A stretch of DNA of 64,000 bases from the NCBI GenBank assembly GCA_944322005.1, contig CALUNL010000001.1:310001-374000 (forward strand). The letters are read 5' to 3'. The position numbers and the translations under genes are program-made. Below, piece by piece: positions 33,286 to 41,758 of the stretch (positions within the stretch are counted from its first letter, which is position 1; the number at the start of each line of letters is the position of its first letter). The DNA is from an uncultured Alistipes sp. (GTDB lineage Bacteria > Bacteroidota > Bacteroidia > Bacteroidales > Rikenellaceae). The notes below the pieces were generated by a model. That model searched no databases. It was given only the letters and a program-made list of their open reading frames with translations, and was not told the DNA's origin.

Positions 33286-34902
33286 ATGCAGGATTTAGTT
33301 GCCCTGGAAGGCAAGACGGTTGCCGAATTGCGCGAAATCGCCAAGGTATTCGGCATCGTGGATGAAAAGTTGTCCAAGAAGGATATTATAGGCCGGATTA
33401 TGGAGGCTGCCGGAGCGGATGAAAATGCCGAACCGTCTGAATCCGTACGTCCGAAACGCGGACGCAGGCCGAGAATGTCCGGTGTCAAGGTCGAGAATGC
33501 GCGTAAAGCGGCTGTGCCTGTCGAAACGGTGGCGGAAGCGGTGGAACCGGTTGCGGACGAACCGCAGGCCGATGCGCCGCAGGATGCTCCGGCCGTTGCA
33601 GCCGAAGAGCAGCCGGCTGCACCGAAACGTCGCGGCAGAAAGCCGAAGGCGGAGCAGAAGCCGGCGGAGACGGAGCCGGCGGTCGGAGGCGAACCTGCCG
33701 TAGATGCCGTTGCCGCACCGGAGCCGGAAGTCGTCCGCGAGTCCGTCGAGGTCAAGGAGGAGAAGGCCATAACCAAGGATGACTTTGCCGCCGAAATTAT
33801 GGGCGAAGGTGTGCTGGAGATAATACCAGACGGCTACGGTTTCCTGCGTTCGGCCGACTACAACTATCTCAACTCGCCGGATGACATCTATGTATCCCCT
33901 TCGCAGATAAAACTTTTCGGTCTGAAGGCTGGCGATACCGTATGCGGTGTCATAAGGCCGCCGAAGGAGGGCGAGAAGTATTTCCCTCTGGTGCGCGTGA
34001 CCGAAATCAACGGACTGGAGCCGGAGTTTATCCGCGACCGCGTGCAGTTCGAGTTCATGACGCCGCTGTTCCCGACGGAGAAGTTCAACCTCACGGGAAA
34101 CGGCCACAATACCCTTTCCAACCGTATTGTCGACCTCTTCTCGCCTATCGGCAAGGGCCAGCGAGCGTTGATTGTCGCACAACCGAAGACGGGTAAGACG
34201 GTTCTGCTGCAGGGCATTGCCAATGCCATTGCGGACAACCATCCGGAGGTATACATGATAGTATTGCTTATCGACGAGCGCCCGGAAGAGGTAACCGAGA
34301 TGGCACGCAACGTCAAGGCCGAGGTCGTCGCATCGACGTTCGACGAGCAGGCGGCGCGCCATGTGAAGGTTGCGGAGATGGTTCTCGAAAAGGCAAAGAG
34401 GATGGTCGAGTGCGGACACGACGTAGTCATACTGCTCGACTCCATAACGCGACTCGCCCGCGCCTACAACTCCGTACAGCCGGCATCCGGAAAGGTGCTC
34501 TCTGGCGGTGTCGACGCAAATGCGCTCCACAAGCCGAAGCGCTTCTTCGGTGCAGCCCGCAATACCGAGGAGAAGGGTTCGCTTACGATAATAGCGACGG
34601 CCCTCATCGATACCGGTTCCAAGATGGACGAGGTGATCTTCGAGGAGTTCAAGGGTACGGGCAATATGGAGCTGCAACTCGACCGCAAGCTCGCCAACAA
34701 GCGTATCTACCCTGCCGTGGATGTCATAGCTTCGGGTACGCGCCGTGAGGATCTGCTGCTCTCGAAGGATGTGATGAACCGTACATGGGTCCTGCGCAAG
34801 TACCTCTCCGACATGACCACCGTGGAGGCCATGGAGTTCCTGCAGAAACAGATGAACCTTACCATATCGAACGAGGAGTTCCTCGCAACCATGAACCAAT
34901 AA
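33286..34902 (+). CDS. rho: Transcription termination factor Rho with disordered insertion
   Basis: Hexameric RNA-dependent ATPase that ends transcription. The 538-residue protein has the N-terminal Rho_N helices (about 1-40), a low-complexity insertion (about 43-163) rich in Ala, Pro, Glu and Val, the RNA-binding cold-shock domain (from [19 protein letters not shown]) and the ATPase core with Walker [20 protein letters not shown] and [13 protein letters not shown]. The insertion contains two AT-hook-like basic motifs, PKRGRRPR (about 56-63) and KRRGRKPK (about 114-121). It is absent from the Escherichia coli protein (419 residues); such insertions are known in Bacteroidota Rho. An S1/P1 nuclease gene follows 12 bases downstream. 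Confidence 0.98.
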   Translation: MQDLVALEGKTVAELREIAKVFGIVDEKLSKKDIIGRIMEAAGADENAEPSESVRPKRGRRPRMSGVKVENARKAAVPVETVAEAVEPVADEPQADAPQDAPAVAAEEQPAAPKRRGRKPKAEQKPAETEPAVGGEPAVDAVAAPEPEVVRESVEVKEEKAITKDDFAAEIMGEGVLEIIPDGYGFLRSADYNYLNSPDDIYVSPSQIKLFGLKAGDTVCGVIRPPKEGEKYFPLVRVTEINGLEPEFIRDRVQFEFMTPLFPTEKFNLTGNGHNTLSNRIVDLFSPIGKGQRALIVAQPKTGKTVLLQGIANAIADNHPEVYMIVLLIDERPEEVTEMARNVKAEVVASTFDEQAARHVKVAEMVLEKAKRMVECGHDVVILLDSITRLARAYNSVQPASGKVLSGGVDANALHKPKRFFGAARNTEEKGSLTIIATALIDTGSKMDEVIFEEFKGTGNMELQLDRKLANKRIYPAVDVIASGTRREDLLLSKDVMNRTWVLRKYLSDMTTVEAMEFLQKQMNLTISNEEFLATMNQ

Positions 34903-34914
34903 AACCTTTGACAG

Positions 34915-35691
34915 ATGAAAAGACTGCTGCCTGTAATATGCGCCCTCATGTTCTATGTCCCTGCATGGGGATGGGGACAGAAGGGACATGACGCGATAGC
35001 CTATATCGCGGAGTGCAACCTCACGCCTGAGACCTATGCCAAGGTTGTCAAGGCTCTCGGCAACCACTCTCTCGTGTACTATGCCAACTGGCTCGACAAT
35101 GCGAGCTACACGCCTGAATACGGATATACCCGTACATGGCACTACGCCAATGTTGACAAGGGATATACCTACGAGACGATGAAGAAAAACGAGCGGGGCG
35201 ATGTGGTGACGGCCATAAACGACGTTGTTTCGAAACTCAGGAGCGGCACCCTGTCGCCGGAGCAGGAGAACGTCAACCTCCGCATCCTCATCCATCTTGT
35301 CGGCGATATCCATGCGCCGCTGCATGCCGGACACTTGAGCGATCTCGGCGGCAACAAGATCATGGTCAAGTATTTCAACCGTGACTACAAGCTCCATTCC
35401 CTATGGGATACCGCACTTGTCGAGGCGGCCCACAAGTGGAGCTATACGGAGTGGCAGAAGCAGCTCGACATCGTCTCCCCGGAGGAGAAGTCGCAGATGT
35501 CGCAGGGTGTGCCGGAGGATTGGCTCGAGGAGAGCCGCGACATTGCCGCCGACATATATATCAATACTCCGCCGAAGTCCAAGGTGGCCTATTCGTACAT
35601 AGCGCATTACACGCCGGTGATCGAGAAGCGCATCCTTTCGGCCGGCCTGCGCCTTGCCCGTCTTCTTGAGGAGATATACGGCGGACGATAG
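34915..35691 (+). CDS. Secreted S1/P1-type nuclease
   Basis: A 258-residue exported Zn-dependent nuclease. The signal peptide ends at PAWG/W, so that the mature protein begins WGQKGH, whose Trp and His are zinc ligands in this family. Further ligand segments are NWLDNA, TWHYANVD, LIHLVGDIHAPLHAGH, GGNKIMVKYF and LHSLWDTALVE, as in P1 nuclease. Expected to degrade single-stranded DNA or RNA, or 3'-nucleotides, outside the inner membrane. Cotranscription with rho is likely from the 12-base gap. Confidence 0.92.
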   Translation: MKRLLPVICALMFYVPAWGWGQKGHDAIAYIAECNLTPETYAKVVKALGNHSLVYYANWLDNASYTPEYGYTRTWHYANVDKGYTYETMKKNERGDVVTAINDVVSKLRSGTLSPEQENVNLRILIHLVGDIHAPLHAGHLSDLGGNKIMVKYFNRDYKLHSLWDTALVEAAHKWSYTEWQKQLDIVSPEEKSQMSQGVPEDWLEESRDIAADIYINTPPKSKVAYSYIAHYTPVIEKRILSAGLRLARLLEEIYGGR

Positions 35692-35710
35692 TCCGGTCCC
35701 ATATAATATG

Positions 35711-35749
35711 ACAGCGGGCTGCAGAAGAATCTGCAGCCCGCTGTTTTTC
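35711..35749. terminator. Bidirectional terminator between nuclease and manA
   Basis: Perfect 14-bp stem (35711-35724 with 35731-35744), 6-base loop, T-run on the plus strand; between convergent genes. Confidence 0.88.
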
Positions 35750-35767
35750 ATTGAGCCTCTTGCCGTG

Positions 35768-36745
35768 TTACATGTGGCACTCGAGTATCCTGCCGTTTCC
35801 GGAGAGGGAGACCTCATTGACCTCTGCCGGTATGAGGATAACCTCGCCTGCCGACAGTTTGTCCGTGTTGCCGTCGGCATCGAGCGAAACGGCTCCTTCG
35901 ACGCATACGTATGCCACGAATGAATCGAGTTCGCAGTAGTCTCGGACAAGTTCACTGCTTATGTCCATGAGGTTTACCGTAAAATGGTCGCACCTGACCA
36001 GTTCGACCGCCTTGTCCGGCTCCGGCGTGTAGTTTATGCGGCTTGTCTCTGCCGTGAGCCCGAAATCGACGGCATCTATCGCAAGTGCGGTATGCAGTTC
36101 CCGTGAGCGTCCGTCGGCATCCACGCGGTTCCAGTCGAAGATGCGATACGTGAGGTCGGACGACTGCTGTATCTCTACTGCGGTCACACCTTTCGAGAGG
36201 GCGTGTACCGTTCCGGCCTGTATGAAGAAGGCATCTCCGGCCTTCACCTCCACCGGCTGTATTATGTCGCCTACCCGACCCTCCGCGATGGCACGGATGA
36301 ACTCCTCACGCGATATGCCGCTGTCCTTGAAGCCGATATATATCTTCGCTCCGGGTTCGGCCGATACGACATACCACATCTCGTTCTTGCCGGATGCCTC
36401 ATGGCGTTCGGCGGCAATTTCGTCGTCGGGGTGAACCTGTACGGAGAGCAGGTCGTCGCAGTCAAGGTACTTGAAAAGCAGCGGGAACTCTGTCCCATAC
36501 TCCTCGAACACCTTGTCTCCGACAAGCTCGCCCATATACACCTCGATAAGTTCGCGCAGGTCGTTGCCCTTGAGGAATCCGTTGGATACCACCGATACGT
36601 CGCGGTCGAGGCAGGATATGTCCCAGCTCTCGCCGTAGCGTCCATCCTTGACCGAACGGGTATATTGTCCCTTCTTTATGTCAAGGAGCTTGTGTCCGCC
36701 CCATATGCGTTTCTTGAATATCGGTCTGAATCGTAGCGGGTACAT
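35768..36745 (-). CDS. manA: Mannose-6-phosphate isomerase, class I
   Basis: Zn-dependent interconversion of mannose-6-phosphate and fructose-6-phosphate. A 325-residue cupin protein with RPIFKKRIWGG at the start, the metal-binding LLSVQVHPDDEIA (His-Pro-Asp-Asp), KNEMWYVV, and AGDAFFIQAGTVHAL. This is the shorter bacterial type. It follows the cysteate synthase-like gene by 39 bases on the same strand and is probably cotranscribed. Confidence 0.93.
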   Translation of the reverse strand: MYPLRFRPIFKKRIWGGHKLLDIKKGQYTRSVKDGRYGESWDISCLDRDVSVVSNGFLKGNDLRELIEVYMGELVGDKVFEEYGTEFPLLFKYLDCDDLLSVQVHPDDEIAAERHEASGKNEMWYVVSAEPGAKIYIGFKDSGISREEFIRAIAEGRVGDIIQPVEVKAGDAFFIQAGTVHALSKGVTAVEIQQSSDLTYRIFDWNRVDADGRSRELHTALAIDAVDFGLTAETSRINYTPEPDKAVELVRCDHFTVNLMDISSELVRDYCELDSFVAYVCVEGAVSLDADGNTDKLSAGEVILIPAEVNEVSLSGNGRILECHM

Positions 36746-36784
36746 CTCGGCGCTTTGTTTCTTGTTTACGGTATTGCGGTTTTA

Positions 36785-38074
36785 TCAGAACAGAGTCTCC
36801 ACCTTCGCTATCACGTCATCCACATCAGGATTGAGCGGGAAGACGTAGCTCGGCTTGAGGTTCCATATACTCTTTCCCTTGCGGAAGTGTTCCTCTCCTC
36901 CGCCGGTTACGTTGAGCATTATGACGGCTTTCCTGTCGATGTTGCCGGCTGCAAGTTCCTTGATGAGCGTTGCGAGGGCTATGCTCGGTGCCGAGTATAT
37001 GTCTATTCCTTCGGTCTCGAGGAAGAGTTTCCTTGCCTTCTGTGCCTGCAGGTTTGTGGCCATCAGGACGGTTCCTCCGGTAGCCTTCAGCGCGTCGTAG
37101 AGTCCTCCGGCGATTCCGTATGGCGGCTTGCGGTTGGAGAGCACCTTGGCGTTGATTATCTCGACGTCACGGCGAGCCTTGTACTCGTCGTACGGCAGCA
37201 TTTCGCGTGAATCCACTCTCCATGCGTCATACATCGGAAGGAACGGTGCGTTCTGCGACACCATCAGCTTCATGAGGTTATTGCCGTAGCGGCCGTCCTC
37301 GATAAGCCTCATGTTGGCCTCCCATGCCGCAATAGCTCCAGTGCCGCTGCCTACGGCCTGGAAGTAGTAGTCCGGAATACGGCCTATCGTCGTTACGGCC
37401 GAAAGCACCGTAGTCGCCATTCCGTCACGGCGGGCAATGTTCTTGGCTCCTCCCTCCGCATAGAACTTCGGCGATTTGAGCGCGAGGTTGCTCAAGTGTA
37501 TGGCGTCGAAGTAGTCGCCGCCCTTCTCGCTTACGATGAGCTTGACGCAGTCGTTAAGCGGGGCGTCGAACCACAGGGTGTCGACATTGTCCTCCGGTAC
37601 CGACAGCAGCAGCTTTATGTTGTTGTCGGAGCATACCTTTGCGAATGCCCTTGCGGTGTTTCCTGCAGAGGCGACCACGAGAACCTTGTCGCAGTCGGCC
37701 GATGTGCGCGCGCATACGCTGTATGCCTCCGTCTCCTTGAAGGAGCATGTCGGCATGTTGGCGCCCTTCTCCGGCCAGTATCCGTTGAATGTTATGTAGA
37801 GATTCTCAAGGCCAAGTGCCTTGGCGAGACCTTCGCTTTTGTATGTTATCGGGGATGATGTGCACTTGAGCATACGCTTCATTGGCAGCCAGTCGCGGAA
37901 CTTGTACATTCCGCATCCGTCATCCTTGACTTCCAACTGCTTTTTTGCGTAAACGGCCCTTATGAGCGAAGGTGTCTTGCACTGCGGGTCGTCAAGTGAC
38001 CAGCCTTCGTCTTCGAATTCTCTGCCGGTGGCTACGCATGATAGTTTGTACTCCGTGGGGGTAAAATCGGCCAT
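36785..38074 (-). CDS. Cysteate synthase-like PLP enzyme (threonine synthase paralog)
   Basis: A 429-residue cytoplasmic fold-type II PLP enzyme. Seen: an N-terminal segment KLSCVATGREFEDEGWSL, FRDWLPMKRML, the candidate PLP-lysine motif SFKETEA (K113), the phosphate/substrate loop VASAGNTARAF, and GSGTGAIAAWEA, which binds the cofactor phosphate. The GYWPEKGA and NRKPPYGIAGGLYDAL segments match what I recall of cysteate synthase, which makes L-cysteate from O-phosphoserine and sulfite, rather than ordinary threonine synthase. In Alistipes cysteate feeds sulfonolipid synthesis. The ATG at 38074 is used; an upstream TTG lies in the promoter box. A threonine synthase function remains possible. 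Confidence 0.72.
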   Translation of the reverse strand: MADFTPTEYKLSCVATGREFEDEGWSLDDPQCKTPSLIRAVYAKKQLEVKDDGCGMYKFRDWLPMKRMLKCTSSPITYKSEGLAKALGLENLYITFNGYWPEKGANMPTCSFKETEAYSVCARTSADCDKVLVVASAGNTARAFAKVCSDNNIKLLLSVPEDNVDTLWFDAPLNDCVKLIVSEKGGDYFDAIHLSNLALKSPKFYAEGGAKNIARRDGMATTVLSAVTTIGRIPDYYFQAVGSGTGAIAAWEANMRLIEDGRYGNNLMKLMVSQNAPFLPMYDAWRVDSREMLPYDEYKARRDVEIINAKVLSNRKPPYGIAGGLYDALKATGGTVLMATNLQAQKARKLFLETEGIDIYSAPSIALATLIKELAAGNIDRKAVIMLNVTGGGEEHFRKGKSIWNLKPSYVFPLNPDVDDVIAKVETLF

Positions 38075-38101
38075 CAAATATGGTTTTATGGTTAAACTCC
38101 G

Positions 38102-38109
38102 CAAATTTA
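38102..38109 (-). promoter_or_regulatory. -7 box (TAAATTTG) for the cysteate synthase-manA unit
   Basis: Exact TAnnTTTG on the minus strand, 27 bases before the ATG at 38074. Confidence 0.6.
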
Positions 38110-38278
38110 ATAAAAATAGCTCTAAAAAATAATAAGTATTTATACCTAATTATCTTGTGTCCCATCTTTCCGTATACCTGCGTACGGAGAATGTACGTTC
38201 GCGATTCCGGCGGTATGTTTCAGGCGTGAGGGAGATTAAAAAAAACGATTTTATTTTGGTATAACGAAAAATATTGCA

Positions 38279-38286
38279 TACATTTG
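38279..38286 (+). promoter_or_regulatory. Promoter for tRNA-Lys (TTTTG / 20 bp / TACATTTG)
   Basis: TTTTG at 38254-38258 and TACATTTG at 38279-38286 are spaced by 20 bases; the mature tRNA starts at 38324. Confidence 0.7.
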
Positions 38287-38323
38287 CACCACCAAAAACG
38301 GGGTTTTCCCCTATTGGCACGAT

Positions 38324-38396
38324 GAATTCGTAGCTCAGCAGGTAGAGCACAACACTTTTAATGTTGGGGTCCCGGGTTCGAGCCCCGGCGAGTTCA
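38324..38396 (+). tRNA. tRNA-Lys (UUU)
   Basis: 73-base cloverleaf. Acceptor GAATTCG pairs with CGAGTTC (one G-T), the anticodon loop CTTTTAA holds TTT, and the T-arm CCGGGTTCGAGCCCCGG is canonical. CCA is not encoded. Confidence 0.96.
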
Positions 38397-38400
38397 CGGA

Positions 38401-38431
38401 AAGCGGCAGGCCATACGGTCTGCCGCTTTTT
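38401..38431 (+). terminator. Terminator after tRNA-Lys
   Basis: 12-bp stem with one G-T pair (38401-38412 with 38417-38428), 4-base loop, five-T tail. Confidence 0.85.
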
Positions 38432-38451
38432 GTTATTGCGATGTCTGCAAC

Positions 38452-39519
38452 CTATTGCAGCCTCTCCCTGAAGAACGATGCGATTCTGTCGAACGGTATG
38501 GCGTTCGGATTGTCGTACAAATCGACATGATTCGCTCCCGGTATTATCATCAGTTCCTTGTTGTCGCCCGTAAGCTTCCGGAATGCATCTTCGCTGAAGT
38601 AGCGCGAATGGGCCTTCTCTCCGTGTATCATCAGTACGGCGCTGCGTATCTCTCCTGCATATGAAAGCAGCGGCATGTTCATGAATGACAGCGGAGATGT
38701 GGCGTTCCATGCCCCGTTGGAGTTGATGGAGCGCGGATGGAAACCGCGTTCGGTCTTGTAGTATCCGTAATAGTCCTTTACGAACTGTGGCTCGCTACCG
38801 GTCAGCTTGTCCGGAAGGCCGTCTCCGGCCGGAGTGATCTTTCCGGAACGTGCGTCGGACGTACGTATGTCGTTGAGCCGTTTGCGGGTCGCGTAACGGG
38901 CCTCGGCATCCATCGAGTCGAAGTATCCGTTGGCATTCACGCGGCTCATGTCATACATTGTGGATGTAACGGTCGCCTTTATGCGTGTATCGATGGCAGC
39001 GGCATTGAGTCCCATGCCGCCGAAACCGCATATTCCGAGGATGCCTATACGCTCCGGGTCCGCCTCCTCGAGTGTTGACAGGAAATCCACGGCCGCGCAG
39101 AAATCTTCGGTGTTGATGTCGGGCGATGCAACGTTTCTTGGCTCTCCGCTGCTTTCACCCGTGTATGACGGGTCGAATGCGAGCGTAATGAAACCCTGTT
39201 CGGCCAGCGTCTGCGCATATAGTCCCGAAGCCTGCTCCTTGACGGCTCCGAAAGGTCCGCATACCGCTATGGCGGCCAGTTTGCCTTCGGTGTCGCGCGG
39301 CATGTAGAGGTCTCCGACCAGAGTGATGCCGTAGCGGTTGCTGAAGGTTACCTTTCTGTGGTCAAGCCCCTTGTTCTCCGGGAATGTCTTGTCCCACTCC
39401 TCCGTAAGTACGATCTCTTTCATATCACGATTGTTTTTGTTGAATGTACAGCCTGCAAATGCGATTGCCGCGGCGGCACAAAGTACCGCGGTCTTCATCT
39501 TCGGTCCGATAGTCTTCAT
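38452..39519 (-). CDS. Lipoprotein alpha/beta hydrolase with cysteine nucleophile motif
   Basis: A 355-residue predicted lipoprotein (lipobox AFAGC24 from the start at 39519; an alternative ATG at 39498 keeps the signal). The alpha/beta-hydrolase fold is shown by FSNRYGITLVGDLYMP, VCGPFGAVKEQ, the nucleophile elbow GICGFGG with Cys164 where lipases have Ser, and a C-terminal GANHVDLYD with the catalytic His. Cys at the elbow occurs in dienelactone hydrolases and YcjY-like proteins. It has its own -7 box at 39563-39570, flanked by two perfect palindromes. The upstream AraC gene on the same strand is a likely regulator. Substrate unknown. Confidence 0.8.
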   Translation of the reverse strand: MKTIGPKMKTAVLCAAAAIAFAGCTFNKNNRDMKEIVLTEEWDKTFPENKGLDHRKVTFSNRYGITLVGDLYMPRDTEGKLAAIAVCGPFGAVKEQASGLYAQTLAEQGFITLAFDPSYTGESSGEPRNVASPDINTEDFCAAVDFLSTLEEADPERIGILGICGFGGMGLNAAAIDTRIKATVTSTMYDMSRVNANGYFDSMDAEARYATRKRLNDIRTSDARSGKITPAGDGLPDKLTGSEPQFVKDYYGYYKTERGFHPRSINSNGAWNATSPLSFMNMPLLSYAGEIRSAVLMIHGEKAHSRYFSEDAFRKLTGDNKELMIIPGANHVDLYDNPNAIPFDRIASFFRERLQ

Positions 39520-39533
39520 CTTTCATCTTTTTT

Positions 39534-39559
39534 CCGTACCGGAAACCTCTCCGGTACGG
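39534..39559 (-). repeat. Perfect 9-bp palindrome in the hydrolase 5' leader
   Basis: CCGTACCGG (39534-39542) and CCGGTACGG (39551-39559) are separated by 8 bases. It begins about where transcription from the -7 box at 39563-39570 should start, so it would form a 5'-terminal mRNA hairpin or act as an operator. Confidence 0.6.
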
Positions 39560-39562
39560 AGA

Positions 39563-39570
39563 CAAAGTTA
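39563..39570 (-). promoter_or_regulatory. -7 box (TAACTTTG) for the alpha/beta hydrolase gene
   Basis: Exact TAnnTTTG on the minus strand. The same octamer, TAACTTTG, is the -7 box of the neighbouring AraC gene at 40522-40529. Confidence 0.6.
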
Positions 39571-39594
39571 ATGCCCGTTGCGACAACGGGCATT
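39570..39594 (-). repeat. Perfect 11-bp palindrome upstream of the hydrolase promoter
   Basis: AATGCCCGTTG (39570-39580) and CAACGGGCATT (39584-39594) with a 3-base loop. It abuts the -7 box and lies 24 bases after the AraC stop. It may end the AraC transcript or be an operator in the spacer and -33 region. Confidence 0.6.
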
Positions 39595-39618
39595 GCTCTG
39601 CGGCTCAAATGCTGTTTC

Positions 39619-40497
39619 TCAGAAGTCCAATGTCATCTGGCGGCAGAATTCGGCATAGACCGCCGTAGGCGGCACTCCGAACTGTTTCTTGAAGGCTGTC
39701 GAGAAGTGCGACGGGTTCTTGAAACCAACCTCCGAATATACGTCCACCACCCTCTTGCCTTCGTCCTTTATCTTGGAATATGCTTCGTCGAGGCGTTTCC
39801 GGATAAGCCATTTTTCGGGAGACACTTCGCTTATCTTTTTGAAATCGCGCTTGAATGTGGCTAGGCTGCGTCCGGTATAGTGCGCGAGCTCCTCCATCGA
39901 GAAGTCGTACATGTAGTTGCTGTTCATGAAGTCGAGAATGTCGATTTTCCACTCTTCATTGAAGTCGAACAGCGTCGGAGCGAACCGTTCGTCAAGGTTC
40001 AGCAGCGCGAGCAGACCCTCCTGCAGCTTCAGTTTCATGAAATACTCCTTCGGCTTCACCTCCGGATTGAGGTACGGGGCCATTGATGCGAACAGGCTCT
40101 CAAGTTCCGGGGTCTGCGGCAGCTTTATTACGCCCGGCTCCACTTTCGGAGTCGAGGCCGGTATCCCGTTCCAGTCGGTTTTGGCGTACATGTTGCGCAG
40201 GAACTGCCGGGTGAACATCATGTATATTCCGCAGTAGAGTTCTTCGCCGGCGCTTCTCTTGTATATTGTCAGGCGATGGTCTCTCGGAATGAATATGCAC
40301 TCGCCCTTTCCGGCACGGATGGACTCTTTGCCGTTGTCCACGACCATCTCGCCGGAATGTACATAGTTGAGTGCGAACTCATGGGATCGATGCACGCATC
40401 CCTCGGCGTCATCGTAGAAGAAGCTGAAAAATACGTTGTCGTAGTTGAAAATCAGTTTCATCGGGTCCGTATGCCCGGTTGTGCCGTTCCGTGTCAT
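39619..40497 (-). CDS. AraC family transcriptional regulator
   Basis: A 292-residue regulator with an N-terminal cupin-like ligand-binding domain (about 20-115: HSGEMVVDNGKESIRAGKGECIFIP pattern split over several strands) and a C-terminal pair of helix-turn-helix motifs (MEELAHYTGRSLATFKRDFK and VVDVYSEVGFKNPSHFSTAFK). The ATG at 40497 follows a -7 box; a TTG further up lies within that box. It precedes the hydrolase lipoprotein on the same strand by 99 bases and is likely its activator. Confidence 0.88.
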   Translation of the reverse strand: MTRNGTTGHTDPMKLIFNYDNVFFSFFYDDAEGCVHRSHEFALNYVHSGEMVVDNGKESIRAGKGECIFIPRDHRLTIYKRSAGEELYCGIYMMFTRQFLRNMYAKTDWNGIPASTPKVEPGVIKLPQTPELESLFASMAPYLNPEVKPKEYFMKLKLQEGLLALLNLDERFAPTLFDFNEEWKIDILDFMNSNYMYDFSMEELAHYTGRSLATFKRDFKKISEVSPEKWLIRKRLDEAYSKIKDEGKRVVDVYSEVGFKNPSHFSTAFKKQFGVPPTAVYAEFCRQMTLDF

Positions 40498-40521
40498 GGT
40501 GCGATAGGATTGATACGTATA

Positions 40522-40529
40522 CAAAGTTA
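40522..40529 (-). promoter_or_regulatory. -7 box (TAACTTTG) for the AraC gene
   Basis: Exact TAnnTTTG on the minus strand, 24 bases before the ATG at 40497. Confidence 0.6.
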
Positions 40530-40659
40530 CTAATAATTAAACTCATAAACTTGAAAATACGATAAAATCTTGCACCCGTTATCGGATGGTTTCATGCATT
40601 GTCCTCTCTTTGCCGTGTAACGGTGTTCAGGCTTGTTGCCGATTTATGGTTCTCGCCTT

Positions 40660-40697
40660 GCGCCTTTTCATGTCAAAAACCGCTCATGAAAAGGCGC
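40660..40697. repeat. Perfect 13-bp inverted repeat in the AraC upstream region
   Basis: GCGCCTTTTCATG (40660-40672) and CATGAAAAGGCGC (40685-40697) flank 12 bases. No T-run follows on either strand, so it is not a typical terminator. It is the main structure in the 303-base gap 40498-40800, which has no gene; the rest of the gap holds only the AraC -7 box. Confidence 0.65.
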
Positions 40698-40800
40698 GGC
40701 CGCATGATTCAACTGCTGACAGACTTTGGTTTGCAGCCTGTTTCCGGGATTCATGCGTGAGGCTGGCATTATGACTGTCTTTTTGGCGTAACAGGGCCAA

Positions 40801-41742
40801 TTAGTTCCTGTTTTTGAAATCCGTCCGTCCGGTTTTCTGGGATAATGGTTTCGTAACGCTGTGATTTCGACGGTCGGGCATATATTCGGCCGAACTGTCA
40901 TATACCCTTGTCCAGTGCATTGAGAGTTGATTGCTGGATACGGTTACAAGCAGGTATCCGGTTTCACTCCTTATATCTACGGATTCGATTTCATAACCGT
41001 CGCAGTCATGCGTGCCGCCACGGCGCGGCTGGATGAATCCGCCTCCGCCCCCGGAAACGACCTGATGGATTGTTTTGCCGTTATGGGTAATTGAACTCCA
41101 GTTGTACTGGTGGGTATGTCCACAGAAGTAATATTTTATGCCGTATTTCTCAAATAGATCCCATAATGCATTCCTTTTGTCCGGATAGGCGTCGAGACAT
41201 ACCGGATGGAACGTGTCGCAGCTGAATGCCGGTTCATGCCCGAACGGAATAATCATAAGGCTCCGGTCAATGTCCGCCAGGGCCTTCCCGAGCCATTCCA
41301 AATCGACCGTGTGCTGTCCGATTGCGTAGTTGTCTATACCTACGAATGCGACATTTCCATGGTATGATACGAAATTAAGCCGTTCCGAAATCAACTCTTT
41401 CCATGGGGTCAGGCTGTTGCCTTTCACATCGGCTTCATGATTACCCCTGACGGCAAGAACCTCTATTCCGGCCTCTATCAACGGCCTTGTCAGCTCTTTC
41501 CACTCCGAGAGCTCTTCATACATTCCGGTGGCGTCCTGCCCTTTGCCTCCATGTATCAGGTCGCCCGGAAAGAGTACCACCTCAACCTTGTCTTCAACAA
41601 GTTTGTCTACTATCTTTTTTACAGTGTCCGCATTAGGCACGTGGGTGTCGCCAACCACCGCAAAACGCCACTCTCCGTTTTCGGCATTTAAGGTTGACGC
41701 ATATAGCAGACAAAGCATGAGTGTAAAACAGAATCTTTTCAT
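40801..41742 (-). CDS. Secreted calcineurin-like metallophosphoesterase
   Basis: A 313-residue exported hydrolase (signal peptide about 1-20). The two-metal signature is complete: VGDTHVPN, LFPGDLIHGG, VRGNHEAD, PFGHEPAF and CGHTHQYN. Such periplasmic enzymes hydrolyse phosphate mono- or diesters. The Gly-rich VSGGGGGFIQP segment lies in the C-terminal part. It follows the DUF1566 gene by 16 bases and shares its promoter. Natural substrate unknown. Confidence 0.92.
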   Translation of the reverse strand: MKRFCFTLMLCLLYASTLNAENGEWRFAVVGDTHVPNADTVKKIVDKLVEDKVEVVLFPGDLIHGGKGQDATGMYEELSEWKELTRPLIEAGIEVLAVRGNHEADVKGNSLTPWKELISERLNFVSYHGNVAFVGIDNYAIGQHTVDLEWLGKALADIDRSLMIIPFGHEPAFSCDTFHPVCLDAYPDKRNALWDLFEKYGIKYYFCGHTHQYNWSSITHNGKTIHQVVSGGGGGFIQPRRGGTHDCDGYEIESVDIRSETGYLLVTVSSNQLSMHWTRVYDSSAEYMPDRRNHSVTKPLSQKTGRTDFKNRN

Positions 41743-41758
41743 AATGTATAGCCTGAAC

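Noticed and set aside
33295-35397. 700-codon minus-strand frame opposite rho and the nuclease gene
   Set aside because: It spans two unrelated genes and the intergenic region, which is expected of a shadow frame and not of a gene.
36785-38074. Plain threonine synthase
   Set aside because: The overall fold fits, but GYWPEKGA, SFKETEA and the NRKPPYGIAGG segment look like cysteate synthase; kept as an alternative only.
32992-38396. Integration sites at the tRNA-Leu and tRNA-Lys genes
   Set aside because: No integrase, phage genes or duplicated tRNA 3' ends were seen next to either tRNA.
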